DNA of 32,500 nucleotides from Prorocentrum cordatum (Eukaryota; Sar; Dinophyceae; Prorocentrales; Prorocentraceae). Location: assembly GCA_963575745.1 (NCBI GenBank), contig CAUYUJ010003050.1, positions 1-32,500 on the forward strand, written 5' to 3'. The position numbers and the translations under genes are program-made. Positions 30,110 to 32,500 of the stretch are shown here, in pieces (positions within the stretch are counted from its first letter, which is position 1; every line of letters begins with the position of its first letter). The notes under the pieces are model-generated. The model ran no database searches, was not told where the DNA came from, and worked only from the letters and a program-made list of their open reading frames with translations.

Positions 30110-31017
30110 TTGCCTCCAGGGTGCCCCGGGTATCTTGGGCTTCGAAGGTTTCGCGATGGAAGGCGCGACGCCCCCACGCCAAAAATCAGTGGACGTCCTG
30201 GGGAATCAGGGCTCTGCTTCTCGTGGCAGGTCCCTTGTGGCCGAGACCCTACTCCATAGGATGCCTAAGAGCACAGCAGCGTCTGTGCCCGCCGGCCTGC
30301 CCAGGACTGCTGCACCGGGTCGAGGCGCTCGCGGGGCTGCCGCAGCTCCTCCGCGAGCAGGCCGCGCCGGGCGGGGGTGCCGCCTCGCCGGGTGCGCGGG
30401 GCGGCGCGGAGGCATCCCCGCCAGGGGAGCTCGAAGCAGAGCGGGGGGGGGGGAAGAGGGCTGGCGTGCTGGGGTGGCCCATCTGGAGGCGTTCTCATCC
30501 TCGGGCACGGATGCTTTTGGTGGGCCTGACCGGGCAGGAGGAAGCCTCCCGCGACGGAGCATCCCCACACCGACCACTGTGCCTCCATGCGGGCAGGTCC
30601 ATGGCCACCTCTGGAGCCTGGAAGCCGGCGATGGAGGGGAGGTTCGAGGAAAAGGGAACTCGCAGTGGGCGAACTCGCAGTGGACAGCCCCTGAGAAAAG
30701 GAAGCATCAGCTTCCAGAGGGAGTCGCCCCTTCAACCCCACCTTGCGCGCTGCGCCCCATTCCTGCGGGCCCTCGGACGGGGGGCCTGCCTGCATCTCGA
30801 CCTGGGAGCGGCTCAGGGCTGGCGAAGTGCTAGTCTAAAGCCCCCCCCACGGCGCATCTCGGGCTAGCGTCTTGAACAAGACTCTCGAACCACGCCCAAA
30901 CGTGGCGGACGAGCGCCACCCTCCGGACACCATAAGCGGCTCATCATCAGTATGTGGTGGAAGCATCGCGCGCGCTTCGCGATCGCTCCAATTCTACGTG
31001 CTCTTACAGATGGGGGG
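30110..31017. other. No recognised gene; long open frames on both strands
   Basis: GC-rich sequence with plus frames of 265-313 codons and minus frames of up to 176 codons overlapping each other. The translation around 30250-30480 is Ala/Gly/Pro-rich and could hide an exon, but I see no domain, no clear splice sites and no preference for one frame. Confidence 0.35.
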
Positions 31018-31275
31018 AATAACGGGTCCTCGGGGAGACGGGTCCTGGACCTTGGCAGGGGGCCACATGCGAACCCTACCCCAACCCCCCCTCAGAAGTC
31101 GTGGGGGGCAGGGGTAGGGTTGGCATGTGGCCCCCTGCCAGGGGCCTTCCCCCAGGACGAGGTTTTCATCCTGCGCCCTGCTCTGACAGGGGCCCGCGGA
31201 GGGCCCCGCGAGGCCGAAGACGGTGCACAACACCTCAGGACCCGTTTCCCCTCAGGACCCGCTTCCCCCGTGGCG
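31018..31275 (+). repeat. Dispersed segment, copy with 88-bp hairpin insertion
   Basis: Homologous to 29664-29830. The blocks ACGGGTCCTGGACC, GGGGCCTTCCCCCAGGACGAG, GGAGGGCCCCG and CTCAGGACCCGCTTCCCC match in order. Confidence 0.75.
31053..31140. mobile_element. Hairpin insertion, MITE-like (88 bp)
   Basis: The terminal arms, each about 30 nt, begin TGGCAGGGGGCCACATGC, and the right arm is the reverse complement with one mismatch (31111-31140). The loop holds CAACCCCCCCTCAGAAGTCG and a G run that extends the pairing. The related segment at 29664-29830 lacks it exactly at this point, so it looks inserted. No transposase is encoded; the mobile nature is inferred. No clear target duplication longer than 1-2 bp is visible. 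Confidence 0.65.
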
Positions 31276-31327
31276 TGTTTGGAAGCCTGGCGCGCACCAC
31301 GGCGGAGCCAGTGCCGGATCATTGGAG

Positions 31328-31347
31328 ATCCGGGGGGACCAGGGGGA

Positions 31348-31378
<31 letters not shown>

Positions 31379-31640
31379 GAGGAGTAGGAGGAGGAGGAGG
31401 AGGGAGAGAGGAGAGGAGGAGGAGGAGGAGGAGGAGAGGAGGAGGAAGGAGGAGAGGAGGAGAGGAGGAGAGAGGAGGAGGAGGAGAGGAGGAGGAGGGG
31501 GGGGGGGAGCGGGACCGCCCGGACAGGGGGGGGCGCGTCGGTCGGGATAAGGGAAGGGGGGCGACGGGAGGGAACCGGGGCACCGCCGGTCGGAGTAGAG
31601 AAAGGGGGGCCACAGGGGGAGGGGAGAGGGGCGTGGGGGG
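31328..31640 (+). repeat. (GGA)n and G-rich tract
   Basis: GGA and GGAGGA runs at 31345-31500 are followed by a G-rich part with several runs of six or more G (31497-31640). It is purine-only on the plus strand over long stretches and has G-quadruplex potential. Confidence 0.9.
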
Positions 31641-31763
31641 GAGTAGGCGCTGCCACCTCCTGGGGGGAGGCCTGGGGCTCCCGGTCGCCGCGCGCTCCAA
31701 AGGCCCCTGGGCATCGTGGTCTTTGTGCGTCGCTCTGACCCCGATATGTCTCGAGCCCTTCCC

Positions 31764-32062
31764 CGAGGCTTCGAGTAGGGGATCGACTGCATAGTTGACT
31801 TACCCCAGGGCTTCGAGTAGGGCTTCGATTAGGGCTTCGAGTGTGGCTTCCCCAAGGCTTCGAGTAGGGCTACAGCCCTGCCCCGAGGCTTCGAGTAGGG
31901 CTCCGAGTAGGGGATCGACTACAGAAATGGTTTGTCCATCGGATCTGTGACAAAATGTTTAGAGTGTTCCGTAGGTCTACGCAGCATTCTACGCAATTCG
32001 CATCGACTCGACGAACCAAACCTTGGAGCAAATCGATTCTGTAGTCGACTCTCTGCTCGAAG
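31764..32062. repeat. GGCTTCGAGTAG repeats with a foldback at the right edge
   Basis: Eight or so units of GGCTTCGAGTAGGG type occur at 31767-31915. ATCGACTACAGAA at 31914-31926 is complementary to TTCTGTAGTCGA at 32037-32048, and CTTCGAGTAG before it pairs with CTGCTCGAAG after it. The right half of the repeat thus faces an inverted copy of itself across about 110 bp of unique sequence. Confidence 0.7.
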
Positions 32063-32500
32063 GACAGCCCAGGGGCTCCGCGAAGGCCCCCAGAGGCCGA
32101 CAGCTCTGGGCCCCTGGGGGGGGGGGGGGGGCGGCCCCCGAGGCCCCCACCGGCCGCGCTCCCCAAGCCACCCGACATCGCGCGACGCGCACCACGAGGA
32201 GCTTCGCGCCACCGCGCCGCCTCGGAGAAGGACGCCTCGCCAGCCCAGGCCGCGACGCGCAGAGTTAGCTTCGCGCCCCCGCGGGCGACCCATTCGAGCC
32301 ACGCGCCTGCGACAGATGTGCAAGCACGGACAGAGACCGGCAACACGCCAGAACGGCCCCAGGCAAGGACGACACTCAGCGAGTGGGCCCCCACCAAAGA
32401 TCTGGAAGGACAAATATGTACCGATACCGCCACTCCCCAGACCTTTCTCCAGGGGTGCGCTCTGACCAGCATCTCGGGGCGACTGCACTCGCGGTGACGA
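32063..32500. other. No recognised gene
   Basis: GC-rich sequence with a 15-17 bp G run at 32116-32131. Open frames on both strands are Arg/Pro/Ala-rich and featureless. The window ends here. Confidence 0.4.

Noticed and set aside
29926-30867. Plus-strand 313-codon frame as a gene
   Set aside because: It starts inside the palindromic 9-mer cluster, overlaps other equally long frames on both strands and shows no recognisable domain. A hidden exon cannot be excluded but is not supported.

Overview
This window is nuclear DNA from a dinoflagellate. The decisive evidence is at 17942-17978 on the minus strand: a complete 22-nt dinoflagellate spliced leader (DinoSL) followed directly by a 15-nt relict of a second leader. 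Dinoflagellates trans-splice this leader onto nuclear mRNAs, and it enters the genome when such mRNAs are reverse transcribed. The high GC content, the very repeat-rich landscape and a LINE typical of this group agree with this. I cannot name the genus from sequence alone; a GC-rich genome such as Prorocentrum would fit, but that is a guess.

The only convincing protein-coding content is one almost intact non-LTR retrotransposon (LINE) on the minus strand, about 12304-17978. It reads, 5 prime to 3 prime on the minus strand: double spliced leader, ORF1 (basic N-terminus, coiled coil, RRM-like region), then ORF2 (APE-type endonuclease, reverse transcriptase, C-terminal CCHC-type zinc motif, Ser-rich tail). 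A 22-bp exact direct repeat flanks it and is read as the target-site duplication. Each ORF is broken by one in-frame TAG. The element sits in a purine (GGA)n tract, and its 5 prime structure shows that a trans-spliced mRNA was the template, in at least two successive rounds.

The rest is layered repetitive DNA. From 1 to 5.4 kb there are foldback/inverted repeats, (TCC)n tracts, a 42-bp minisatellite and a (TA)n tract. From 4.5 to 9.1 kb, and again at 21.0-22.4 and 28.8-29.0 kb, there are arrays built on a CTTGGGGCC-like core. These arrays carry two conserved AT-richer spacer motifs (called A and B here) at fixed distance, in both orientations. From 9.8 to 10.7 kb is a large (TCC)n tract with an embedded repeated module. 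From 18.1 to 18.8 kb is a hierarchical satellite of about 180 bp. From 19.3 to 20.1 kb are degenerate short-period repeats. From 22.5 to 28.8 kb is a four-copy macrosatellite with units of 1.3-1.8 kb; each unit contains a constant leader, a long (CTC)n or (CAGCCT)n tract, a run of 73-bp repeats and a constant tail. From 29.6 to 32.1 kb are a duplicated segment with an apparent 88-bp hairpin insertion (MITE-like), palindromic 9-mer clusters and (GGA)n/G-rich tracts.

Many long open frames cross these repeats on both strands because the repeats are GC-rich and poor in stops. I see no sign that they are genes. No tRNA, rRNA, CRISPR array or bacterial-type operon was seen.
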